From positions 63,139,201 through 63,203,200 of the forward strand of contig OZ038422.1 in the NCBI GenBank assembly GCA_964036155.1: DNA of 64,000 nucleotides, read 5' to 3'. A program made the position numbers and the translations under genes. Source of the stretch: Diploscapter coronatus (lineage: Eukaryota > Nematoda > Chromadorea > Rhabditida > Rhabditidae). This document shows positions 25,657 to 35,647 of the stretch, piece after piece. Every line of letters starts with the position of its first letter. The first letter of the stretch is position 1. The notes below the pieces were generated by a model that made no database searches, was not told where the DNA came from, and saw only the letters and a list, made by a program, of their open reading frames with translations.

Positions 25657-26410
25657 ATGCTGCCCAACATTCTGAGTCTCCTCGTCTTGCTGCTGCTTTT
25701 CTCGCTCGCAAGTGCGTGTCACAGTAAGTCGCCAAGCGGTTTCAACCGATGTGTGCTCCTGAAACTAACCGAAATCAGCAAGTCCGTCTATCCTGTCACT
25801 CATCTGTATCTATCAGTTCTAACACGATTTCACCTTCTACTAACAATGTAATTAATGTTTGTAGTGAATCTAAATAGACCACCCTCCTTCATCGGTTGGC
25901 ACAACTTGGTTTGATCTTTAGATTTCTGTAGGAAATTGTGAAACACGGTTTGATTTTTCAATCACAGGCTTACCCATGGCACAATATGTAGGCGCCAGAG
26001 CCTATATGTTGCAACAGAGAATGGAGTGTAAAGGAGGCAAAGTCTATGACATCGATAGTGTACAGGTAGAGGGATTAGAAATTTGATCTTCATGGATTTA
26101 AGAATAATTTTTAGGATATCGAACAGTGTAAGGAGGCCTGTCGGTAAGTTACAAAAAAAATTCAGAAATTTCAAAATGCTTGAATTTTTGACAATTCGAC
26201 TGCGACGCAGTCAACCTATTTCAACTCGGTGAATTCGCCTTCAAGGTAACCTAATTCGCTAAAATCACGAAAATGAAATTTTAGTGTGAAATCCTACAAT
26301 ACGTTACAACAATGATTCCCGCCACTGGGGCTGCATGCTATTATGCTCAGGATTCGTTTAACGGAGGCGATTACAATGCTGGCTGGGGGTGGGGCCGAAA
26401 GCGACGATGA
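25657..26410 (+). CDS. Small secreted Cys-rich PAN-like protein
   Basis: The start at 25657 follows a GATTTCCAG acceptor by 14 bases, a likely trans-splice site. It encodes a strong signal peptide (MLPNILSLLVLLLLFSLASA). The mature part has spaced cysteines: MECKGGKVYDIDSV, DIEQCKEAC, DCDAVNLFQLGEFAF and KCEIL, a pattern like nematode PAN/apple-type modules. It ends GGDYNAGWGWGRKRR, stop 26408-26410. The Gly before RKRR is what a C-terminal amidation and basic cleavage signal looks like. The junction at about 26144-26190 is unresolved: no AG acceptor gives the cysteine-bearing frame, while an upstream GT donor gives an open frame that loses two cysteines. AATAAA near 26465. Function unknown; a secreted peptide or ligand-binding role is a guess. 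Confidence 0.65.
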
Positions 26411-26898
26411 TTCTGATTCTAATTATCCGAGATCTTGTACATGACATAATTCTATGAACTCGAATAATAAATCTGTAATAATTTATTCATTCAACTTGAG
26501 CGTTTGTCAATCTTCAACTTCATGATATTTCAAATGTTTCGACTAAAATCAACGGGGAATCGAATAGATTATTCAATGGAATAAATAAACAACAATCTCT
26601 TAGATGCAATAAATTTGGTTTAATAACAGTTATTAAATTAGAATAATAATTACCGTGTTTATATTGTACACAGAACCATCAAAAACAACATGTATGACAT
26701 TCGCAATTTAAATCAAAGGCCTTGTCGTGCTGAAAATTAAGAGAAATGGTAAGGCAATTGGAAGTAGGAACAGGAATAAAATCAAGGGCGGGAGTGGGCC
26801 CGAAGTGTGGCTGCCCGTAGAGAGCGATTGGTGATGATATTCACAGAACGAGTAGGGGGAGATTAGTGGATCCCTTGAAAGCTCGAGTTCGTCGCGAT

Positions 26899-29800
26899 TC
26901 AATTGACATCCCTCCTCTGTACGTGCGCGCCTCCCCTCGGTCCGTTTCCCGGTCCCTGACCAGGGCCGGGATATCGGACTGACTTGGGTGGCTGATAGAG
27001 ATCGCCTCGGCCTCCACCGGGTTGTGGTCCGGAGGGCTTGCCTCGTTTGAAGGCCTGTCGATCTCGGTCGACTTCGACGTCTTCCAATCTCTGAAATATT
27101 TGATGTAGAGAAACTAGTGGCAAGAGTCAATGAAACTGGCTAATCATCGGACGTTCACATAGTTTCAATCAATTTTGAGATAATGGCCACCCCTACCCTC
27201 ACTTACTATACTTACTCTTTCATATATTTTCCTTCATTTCTCTTCTCCTTTCCTTCTTTTTCTACTCCTCTCTCAACTTCTTTACATTTTAAGCTAAAAG
27301 GCATGCTTAAACTTATCCAATAGAGCTGAACACTTGCGTTGTTTCTGAACAAATAGGAACCTTTCATTTGATACCAAAATCAAGCCGACCGGTTACTGTT
27401 TTATGAGCCTCATTTTTATCCGGATTTACGGGATTCTACTAATTTTTTATATTTTAGTGTCTATCCTTGACCAATCCTATCATGTAAACACAAAGTTAGC
27501 TTAAAACTAGAAAATAACGCAGTTTCCATCTTAACTATATTATATAGATATAATCAAATTTCAATTCACCTGAGTTAGGTTCAATTTCTGCTGAATAGCC
27601 ATTCTAAGCAGCTGGTTGAGCGTCTTCTTCTCCTCTTCATTAGCTTTCAGGTCAGATTGGAGCTCTTCAACCTGGGCCTTCAACTCTTCGCATCTGGCTG
27701 TGAACATGGCGCGGTGCGACGCGAACGTCGCTGCGTCTTCCTTCAGCTGCTTCAACTCCTTTCTCATCTTCTCGGCCAAATCCTGGAATATCCAAATTTA
27801 TCCAGGCAAATTTTTAAATTCCTTACATGCATAGCCTTCTTCTCCGATTCGTATTTTTCTCGGAGTGATGCCAACGCAGATTCCGCAGTGAGTTTGTTTG
27901 ACTTGAGCACCGTGCGCAGGGTGGAAATTTGATCTCTGCATTTTAATTGACTTTTTCTTTCTAAATCGAAAAAAATACCTCTTCGTGCTGAGCAGACTTC
28001 GAAGCTTCATGTTCTGCATGAGAATTTCATCGTTCTCAGCGCCATTTGCAGTGACTGCCGTGTTGAACGCCTGTTCAGTGCATCGTTTGACGGCAGAGAG
28101 CAGCTTCTTCAAGCTTTCGCTCGTCTCTGCAATGGCTCCGTCTTCCTGCAGAACTCTCTGCCTCATGTCCGATTCGGACAGAACATCAGCCACTTTCAGG
28201 CCGGGAAGTCGTTGCTCAGCTTCTTTAATGAATGAAGGAGGGATTACCTACAATAAAGTTTAAAATTACTGTAGATTTATCTAATCGGAGAGATTTTGAC
28301 CTCGGGTCCGGCTTTTTGAATGAGAGCAAGTGGAACCTATCAAATCGACATCGCTGATTATGAATATACAAAAATTTTCTGCTATGGTGAACCTATTTCT
28401 CAAAAATTGTACAAATTTTGCAAAAAGGGAGCTCGTGAACAAAATTAATTACAAGCATATCCACTGCGCTTTTTCCTTTCGCCGATCTGCGCGATAACGC
28501 GAGCGAGTTGAATAGAGAAACGAAAGGAATGAACGCGAGAGAAGAGCGATGAATTCGCGAAGTCAAGTGTGGCGAAGTGGATATGCCTTTAGCTGACTTT
28601 CTTTTGAATTCCCCTTTTGTAGAATTATTCTAATTTTTGAGAAACAAAGTAGTCTGTTAGCAGGAAATTGTCATATATTCGTAATCAGCGATATTGATTT
28701 GATAGATTCCAATTGTTCCCATTCGAAAAGCCGAGCTCGAGATCAAATGCTTCCCTTGTAAACGTACCACTCTGTGAGAAGATAATGGAATAGCCCTCGC
28801 ATTAGCACCATCAGTCTCCGTGCCGCTTTCCAGGCCCTCATCCAACAGACTAACTTTCGGTAGATCAGCGGCGTTATCCTTCGCCAGTTGTCGAAGCTTT
28901 TTCACGATCTGCAGTTAATCTTAATTTATCAAGAATAGTTCGCAAAGAATCCCACTTCAATGACATTCTTCTCGACGGGGGCTCCTTGATTCTGTGCCAT
29001 TTGATGATAGAATTGATAGAGCTGGTCGCAGATTTGGATGAGCGAGTCCTGTGCAGCGTGCAGTTGCGCATTCTTCTCTCCAGCCAGCATAAGTAGATTT
29101 CTGAGATCCGTCTTGTTCGCCTGTCCTTTCTTGTCGCTTGGTTCGGCCTTGGCGAGTTGATCGAGTTTTTCAAGAATCACATCCTTCTGCTGTCGAGCGT
29201 GAAGATAGTCGAGCTCTAAATAAATGCAATTATTTAAAATTGTAGAAAGACTAAAATACCCTGGTTCTGCGCCAAATTCAGCTTGCTCTGCAGACTGTGG
29301 ACGAAATCGATGAGCATCTTCTCTCTGGCGTGCACTTCTTCAGCCAAGCTGTCCTTAGCTGCCTCCAATTCCCTTACTTTGGCTTCATCGCTAGAGTCTT
29401 GCAGTTCCGAGAATAAGTCGTTGCCCGCTGCTCGCGAAGCGACTTCAGAATCCTTAAAAATGCCGAGGATATTTGAAGTCTACTATCTCTGACCTCTCCC
29501 ATCCGATTGAGCATGTCTGCGAGACTGGATAGATGCTCCGCATTCTTCAGTGCTTCCAGCTCCTTCTTTAGAGCCATTCTCTGCTCCCTCTCCTGCTGAG
29601 CGGTTTGCAAAGCTTCGTCCACCTAATAAAGTTCTCTTTATCCGAGCAGACTTGCAACTTTTGTCAAAATCGCAAAATTTCTATATGAAACTAATGCGGG
29701 TCTAGATTTTGGACCCACACCCACATGTCATATTAATTCTCGCATCCGCACTCGACCCGCGGGTGTGGGTTTTTATTTGCAAGTCTGTATCCGAGTAAAT

Positions 29801-30671
29801 CTATTTAAATTCTACCTGTCTTTCAGCGATTATCCTCAGCGTCTGACTCTCTTCGACTTGCGCCTTCAAGTCTTCGATTTCTTCGTCCTTCGTGTTCAAG
29901 TCAATTCTCAGCGATTCAAAGTCGACTTGGACTGATCTCAGATTTGCCACCTTTATTATTTTAATTTTCTTCTACCATTTGCCAATTTCTTACATTTTTC
30001 TGCAGCGTCATGTTGTCCTCTTCCAATTCACCGCATTCGACTTGTAATCGTTGCTCTCGATCCTTCGTATCTTTCAAATCTTCCTTCAGCTTTCGTCGTT
30101 CGTCCTCCAACTGATTCACCGTATCTTTCAGTGTCTTGTGCTCAGATTCAATTCTTTCAAGCTCATGCTTCAGTCGGTCAAGCTCCTTAAAACTATTAAT
30201 TCAGTACCTAGATAAAAATCTAAACAATACCTGCTTCGTAGTTCTAAGCTCATTTTCGAGTTGTGAAATTTTCGCCAATAGAGTTCGCTCCTTTTCGGAA
30301 CTCTCCTCCAGAAGCGTGGCTTCATTTTCAAGCTCGCTTCTCGTCACAGCCTGATGCTGTGAACGGAATTCATTCAGGGTCTGGAAAATTATCATTTTCC
30401 TTGTAAAAGTCGACAAGATTCTCTACTTTGTTAGCCAATTCAATATCCGCTTTGGCCGCGTCGTACTGCGATTGCACGTCAGCCAACTGCTTTTCGAGTG
30501 CTTCTTTCTGCTCCAAAAGAAGCATGCCCATTTGAGCGGCCTGGATTATAATACATCTATTTATCTTTGATCTCAAAATTATCCTGCCTTGATCTTGTCC
30601 GATGTGGCTTCCTCGAGTTGTTCTCTGAGCGCATCGCGTTCAGTCTTTATCTTTCCCAAATCGTCCTCCAT
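26899..30671 (-). CDS. bicd-1: Bicaudal-D dynein cargo adaptor
   Basis: Long coiled-coil adaptor that recruits dynein-dynactin to cargo. The N-terminus ([20 protein letters not shown], then [19 protein letters not shown]) matches the BicD CC1 box, where the AA pair contacts dynein light intermediate chain. Heptad repeats continue through about 29.3 kb. A central non-helical part surrounds 28.77-28.25 kb. The C-terminal cargo-binding coil shows [20 protein letters not shown] and [19 protein letters not shown], both hallmark BicD sequence. It ends with a Gly/Pro/Arg-rich tail (stop 26899-26901) that is absent from vertebrate family members as I know them. The first intron uses a GC donor (CAAG|GCAGGA). 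One intron is filled by a fold-back element, another by a hAT-type MITE. An extra upstream 5' exon cannot be excluded. Confidence 0.93.
28331..28711. mobile_element. Fold-back element filling a BICD intron
   Basis: A long imperfect palindrome of about 380 bases. The left end TGGAACCTATCAAATCGACA matches the right end (on the opposite strand TGGAATCTATCAAATCAATA). Further mirrored blocks follow: ATCGCTGATTATGAATATA, CTATTTCTCAAAAATT, ACAAATTTTGCAAAAAGGG and GCATATCCACT. No ORF. It occupies nearly all of the intron between the exon ending SSHRV (donor near 28773) and the exon starting [12 protein letters not shown], whose AG acceptor (28337-28338) lies inside the left terminal repeat. No clear target duplication was found, so the class is open. 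Confidence 0.75.
29647..29787. mobile_element. hAT-type MITE in a BICD intron with 8-bp target duplication
   Basis: Inverted ends CAGACTTGCAA and TTGCAAGTCTG bound a 141-base element. It is flanked on both sides by the identical octamer TATCCGAG (29639-29646 and 29788-29795). CA-starting ends with an 8-bp duplication are the hAT signature. The interior has a GC-rich inverted pair around GACCCACACCCAC and CCCGCGGGTGTGGGT. There is no transposase. Confidence 0.85.
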
Positions 30672-31617
30672 GATTAACTCCTTTTCGGACTTCGTATATC
30701 CGTTGCTAGTCCACCACCAATAGATCTAATCCCACCTTCTTCCTTCGTCCTTTGATTACCCAGATTCGTCGGTCTTATTCAAGCTGTCGAATCTGAAGGA
30801 AGAACGGGAAACTTAATTAAATCAATCGTTATCATCAAGCGGAAGTGATAGTGTAAAAGAAATAAATGAATCATAAGACGAGGAAAAAAGACTGGAAAAT
30901 TCGGTAGGGAAATATTGCTGAGTAAGACAAGGGGAGGGAGGAAAAGAAAACGGTTAGGGGTCGATTTTGTCAAATTCGAAGGTCAAACGAGAAAATCAAT
31001 GTTGTTCAGGCTGGAAAAACAAAACAAAAGTAGTGCGAGTGATTTACGAGAAGGTGAAAATAAAAGCAAAGATAAGGGAAATGCAGTTCCTGAAGTGCAG
31101 CCACAGCACTGGGCAGTAAAAGTTGGCCGGTGATTTCGAAGTTATGAAAGGAAAGGAAGGAGAAAGGGGGTGTAATGCAAGAGATGCAAAAGAGAGAAGG
31201 AAGGGAGAAGGAAAAGAGAGAGGGGGCGCGAGTCGTAAACCCTTTCTCTTTTCTTTCTCTAACTGTCTATTCTCTCTTCTATCTCTATCAGTCTTTCCTT
31301 CTTGTATGCATAGCATTTCAATCTCAATCACTAGCCCTCTGTCTCTCCCCCCGTTCCAATTCTAGTATATCGTTCATATATCATATATTATTCTATGTCT
31401 CGTGTCTGTAGATTTAAAATTCAATATCTTTATTTTATATTCTAGATGGGGAAGATTTACTTTATCTGAAATCTAATACTTTTAAGAAGAAAGCGAACCT
31501 TTTGGAAGTTTATTCCTTCAAATAAGAGGGATCACAGAAATTTCACATAATTTTATGCTTGTTCGAAGATTCGATAGGAAATAAGTTAGTTTTTTCTTCT
31601 TTTGCTACCAAATTAGA
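30672..31617. other. Gap between UFSP2 3' end and BICD start
   Basis: About 950 bases between two genes on the minus strand. AATAAA on the minus strand near 31431-31436 fits UFSP2 polyadenylation. A purine-rich tract (about 31130-31230) and a pyrimidine-rich tract follow. No coding feature is recognised. Confidence 0.4.
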
Positions 31618-34600
31618 CTAGATGGTGTCTCGGGGCAGTTGTGGCAGACAGAGATTGTAGAAAGTGGCTGGGTTCCAGAAGTTGGCCGGCTTCCAAGCGC
31701 ACCAGCCCTTGGTGAGGACCGTCTGGAGTTGGTCGCTGCCAGTGTAGTGCGGATCGAGCACCAGAAAGCGGACCTCGCCACTCGACTCGTCCCAATCCAC
31801 ACCCAGAATCGTATGCGCCAACATGTTGCCTCCTATCATTTGCTTACTTGAAATATGCTTCAATGCTAATCCTTCTTTGAACTTTCAGCATTAGAGCGCA
31901 TTTCACATAAACCTGTTATTTGCTAGTTCTTGATGATATTTCCTCTCATTGATCAGAGCAGCCGAACACAAATAGCCGCTAGCAGTGAGGGGAAAGAGCA
32001 AGGTAAACATAAAAGAGAGCCTCCCTTTTCTTCTACCATTTTCGGGGTCGGAAAATTCCGGGCGCGAGCACTTTCTACCCAAAATGTTGAAATGAATACT
32101 TTTTCCCAAACGCCATTTCTATTTTTTATTTTCCAAGTTGTGGGAGCAAAGTGTTCATATCGAATTTTCGAAGAAAAGTATTCGCAGCCGAAATTTTCGA
32201 ACTCACCGATCATGACGGGCGTTCCTGTGATCTGGAAATGGACGGCCAGTTCGCGAGCACGTTCAACCACTTCAGAGCCGCTGTTCGTCACGATGTACTT
32301 GCTTTCCACTCCTGGAAAAAATGAATTTGCTAATTTTTGGGGAGAAATTATACTAATCGTTAAAGAGGTTTACAATTTATGGTAATTTTGAAATTAAATT
32401 TTCCAACCTAGCAGAGAATCGAGGACAAATCCGATCTCGGTGCTGCCGATCCACTGTCGCGAGCCCACGAATTTCTCTTCTTTATCGCCGATGTCCACGA
32501 GGCACTGAAATATCCAATTTTTCATTAATTTTTTTCCTTTACTCAAAAAAAAGAATCTGCTACAGTAGGAATCTTTCTTTTGCGCAAAAAATCAAAGCCC
32601 GACCTGCTGAATTTGCCTGTGACTGGGCACGGCTTCGTCCGTGTACCCGTTCAGCCGATACCAACTCCAAATCGACTGCAGACTTCTGTACGCGCAGCCC
32701 CAGCCTGCAAAACAATTCTACCGTAGTCCAAGCATTGAATTGTCGTCTACAATATACCTGAATCGTCAATGTTATCATGGAGATAGTGGTGATAGTCGTA
32801 GGGGCCCTTCATCAGATAGAGCCGACCGAGGGATTTGTCTGGAAATTAGCATATTTTACCACTGAAACAAGAAAATTTCAAGTGTAGCTGACAATTTTGT
32901 TCGTTTGAATGAGAATCCCATTTTCTCAGAGTATATTTTAAAGATTCTTACAATTAGCAATGGCTTCATGCGGGGATCTCAAAAGTTGTGATTTCCCTCC
33001 GAAAGCGATGCTCTGGGCGACGCGAATGACAGGCCGGTCGAGGGGCAGATTCAACAATTTGTGCACGTGCAGACGGTGGCTTTCTGAAAATCATACAGTA
33101 CTTTCCTTTTTTATAGCTTTTCAAGAATAAAATCAAATGATTTCTTTTGAAAAGAACAATAAATTGTTTATTTCTGAGAAAAGCTATAATAGTTTTATCA
33201 TTGTTTTTTTTTTTTAATTTTTATTTGGACTCACTCAAATCCGTCTCCGACCACTGTGGAATTTGAACGTGGAGGAGCGAGCGCCAGTCCTTTGGCAGAA
33301 AAGTCGCAGAAAGGGTTGGACCGATTGGTTTCTGAAAACAAACGAAAATTTCAAAATTTAATGACCAAGGCCTTACAAGCTTTATCCTCTGAAAATAGTG
33401 AGGAGACTAGGAAAGGGTGAGGAAAAACGAAAAACAAAAACAGCTAGTTTTCTCTGCTTAAAGTTAAGAGGCAGAGTAGAGAGAAATAGTGTGGAGAAAA
33501 AAAGGATCCGTCATATAGTAGTTGCTCAATTAAGATAAATGCAGGACATTCTCAAGTGATAAGGCTTCGAAGACCGTGAATTTTTAAAAATACCTTTGAC
33601 TTGATGGCACTCAGATTGACGTAAAGGAGGGAGACGGAGCGACGTTTCAGAGTCTCGACGATTTTCGAGTAGACGGAAAACGAAGAATCCTCTTTCTGGA
33701 TGGGCACAACCAGCTCGAACAGACACATCATTTTGTACATTTGTTGGCCGTCTGAAATTTATCTTATCTTTTCTTCTTAAATTTATTTTTGGCTCTTTGT
33801 GGTTACTATAGTGAGCCTTTTTTTTATTTCTTTTAGATGATTTAACTTTATTATTTTCGAACCTCGAGTGATTTTGACAGTGGGCACGAGCTTCTGGTCT
33901 TCCTTGTCGTCCTTCGTGTTCCGCGTCAAACTCTGCATCGTCACGAAATTGACACAATTCTAAAATGTTATCCATTTGAAAAGGGAATTTCCTCCCTTGT
34001 AGTTTTTATTTTGATAGGCTAAAATACTTGATCTTTCAAACAAGTTTTCTGTTCAACAGATTTGGTTTTTTTCCTATAAATTCGGAAAATCAATAGCTCC
34101 TACTGTATATTTTATTCGGCCTCCTATATTTGTCAACGGCTGTATTTCTCAGAGGATAGGAAGGCTAGTGAGTGAGGAAATGAAGAAGAGTAAGAAAAAG
34201 AGCCGTTGACAAATACAGAAGACCCTTTTATTCAACTAATCAAAATCTGACCTTATGGGGAAAAGCCTCGGTTTTTCCAGTGAACAATTCTGAAAGGACG
34301 TTCGGCCGCGCGTCTTTTTCGTCGTGCTCCTTCAGAACCACGTTGAGTTCTTTGTTGATGAAGACGAATCGGAAAGAGGCGGCTCTGAACAAAAACAACT
34401 CTTTTATTTTTCAAATTTTATTCGTTTCCTTTTAATTTGCGATTTTTATTTAAAAATCTTTCATTTTTTTATTTTTAAGAAGAACAACTGCCAACCTGAG
34501 CCTAGTAACGGCATGTCTGAGGTCATCAGCCTCCCTGCCATTTCTGAGTGCAACTTCGAAACCAACCGCCGTGACCAAGGACATCCCGCTGTAGGAGACG

Positions 34601-35276
34601 ATTCCGTGATTGAATTGACCGTTCTCTTCCAAAAATGCACTTCTGTCCCTGCTCTCGAGCATTTCCTTGTTGAGCTGCAGGGAAATCGGCTGGTCTCCCG
34701 ACAGAGTGATCGAATGGCCCGTGGAAACATTGCCGACCAGAACGATATCTGAAGTTTGTTATCCTTAAAAAATATTTGATCACTCAATAAATTCTTGGTA
34801 TTCAACAATTTTATTTTCCGAACAAAAATATGAGAAGATCATGTGTGTTAATTTTTGGCTCACTGTAATCACCATCCTCTTTTCTGAGAAATAGTATGAA
34901 AAAGAAAAAAGAGGGTAGTAACTACAAGAGGTCCTAATTTTTAAATTTGAAGAATTTTTTGAATGATAAAAAAATTAGAATACCGGCAGGCAGGGCAGAA
35001 GTAATGTACTCGACAGTGCCCTGGTTTAGCATGTCCTCGATGCAGAAGAACACGTGGACGACTTCGTGTCTGTCGGGACGTCCAAAGGCCATTCCGCATA
35101 TGTTTCCAGTGTAGTCGGGGAAGGCCCGATGGAAATTCGCGTAGTTCTGAAAATTGAAAATTACTTCCTACAGAAATTGCTAGAAAATCCGATTTAGAAC
35201 TTTTTGAAAATTCACCTCGAACAAGTGATCGCAGTCGATCGTCCAAATCTCCATGGATGCTTGCTTTTGCACCATT
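31618..35276 (-). CDS. odr-8: UFM1-specific cysteine protease 2
   Basis: Processes the UFM1 precursor and removes UFM1 from targets, usually at the ER; the C. elegans member is odr-8. The start [20 protein letters not shown] (35276) sits one base behind an ACTTTCAG acceptor, a likely trans-splice site. A long N-terminal region (35.2-33.0 kb) precedes the peptidase C78 domain. The catalytic cysteine is in [15 protein letters not shown] (about 32.68 kb), followed by [20 protein letters not shown], and the Asp-Pro-His pair is in VLDPHYTG (about 31.76 kb). It ends [19 protein letters not shown], stop 31618-31620. All active-site residues are present. About eleven introns; one holds a 108-base MITE. 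It lies 371 bases downstream of TRABD on the same strand. Confidence 0.94.
34118..34225. mobile_element. 108-base MITE in a UFSP2 intron with 8-bp duplication
   Basis: Inverted ends match over about 24 bases, both containing TATTTGTCAACGGCT (34126-34141 and, inverted, 34201-34217). The identical octamer TTTTATTC flanks both sides (34110-34117 and 34226-34233). No ORF. Ends beginning GG with 8-bp duplications occur in Merlin-like and some other families; the superfamily is left open. Confidence 0.8.
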
Positions 35277-35287
35277 CTGAAACTTTG
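35277..35287 (-). promoter_or_regulatory. Probable trans-splice acceptor of UFSP2
   Basis: On the minus strand, AAACTTTCAG lies one base before the ATG of UFSP2. No upstream coding exon is seen in the 371-base gap to TRABD. In nematodes such a site commonly receives a spliced leader, and a downstream operon gene would receive an SL2-type leader. Confidence 0.5.
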
Positions 35288-35647
35288 GAATTTTAAAAGT
35301 CTTCAAATTCCAAGGAAAAAGATATCAAAGGCTCGAAACCTTCATCGCGAAAAATAGATACAAAAAATCAGTGATATTATTTTTAACAACAATTCTTTAG
35401 AAACAATAAAGTCCAGGATTTTTGGTGAAAAAGAAAAGAAGCAGAAGCTAGGGACCCATATAAGTTTTCAGGTTATCAAAAATCAAAGCACTGGCAAATA
35501 AATAGTTTTTGGTGAATCACTTGGTCGAAATCAAGATGAAGAAGGTGATAATGTTCCATGAACCCCGAAGAAATCATTCAGAAAAGTAGAGGACCCAATA
35601 TTTTAGAAGGAAGAATTGGGAGATTATTGATCCTGTACAGGCAAATT

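Noticed and set aside
30915..31411. Several open frames of 70-95 codons between UFSP2 and BICD
   Set aside because: Purine- or pyrimidine-rich composition gives open frames by chance; the translations are Lys/Glu/Gly- or Ser/Leu/Pro-rich without motifs.
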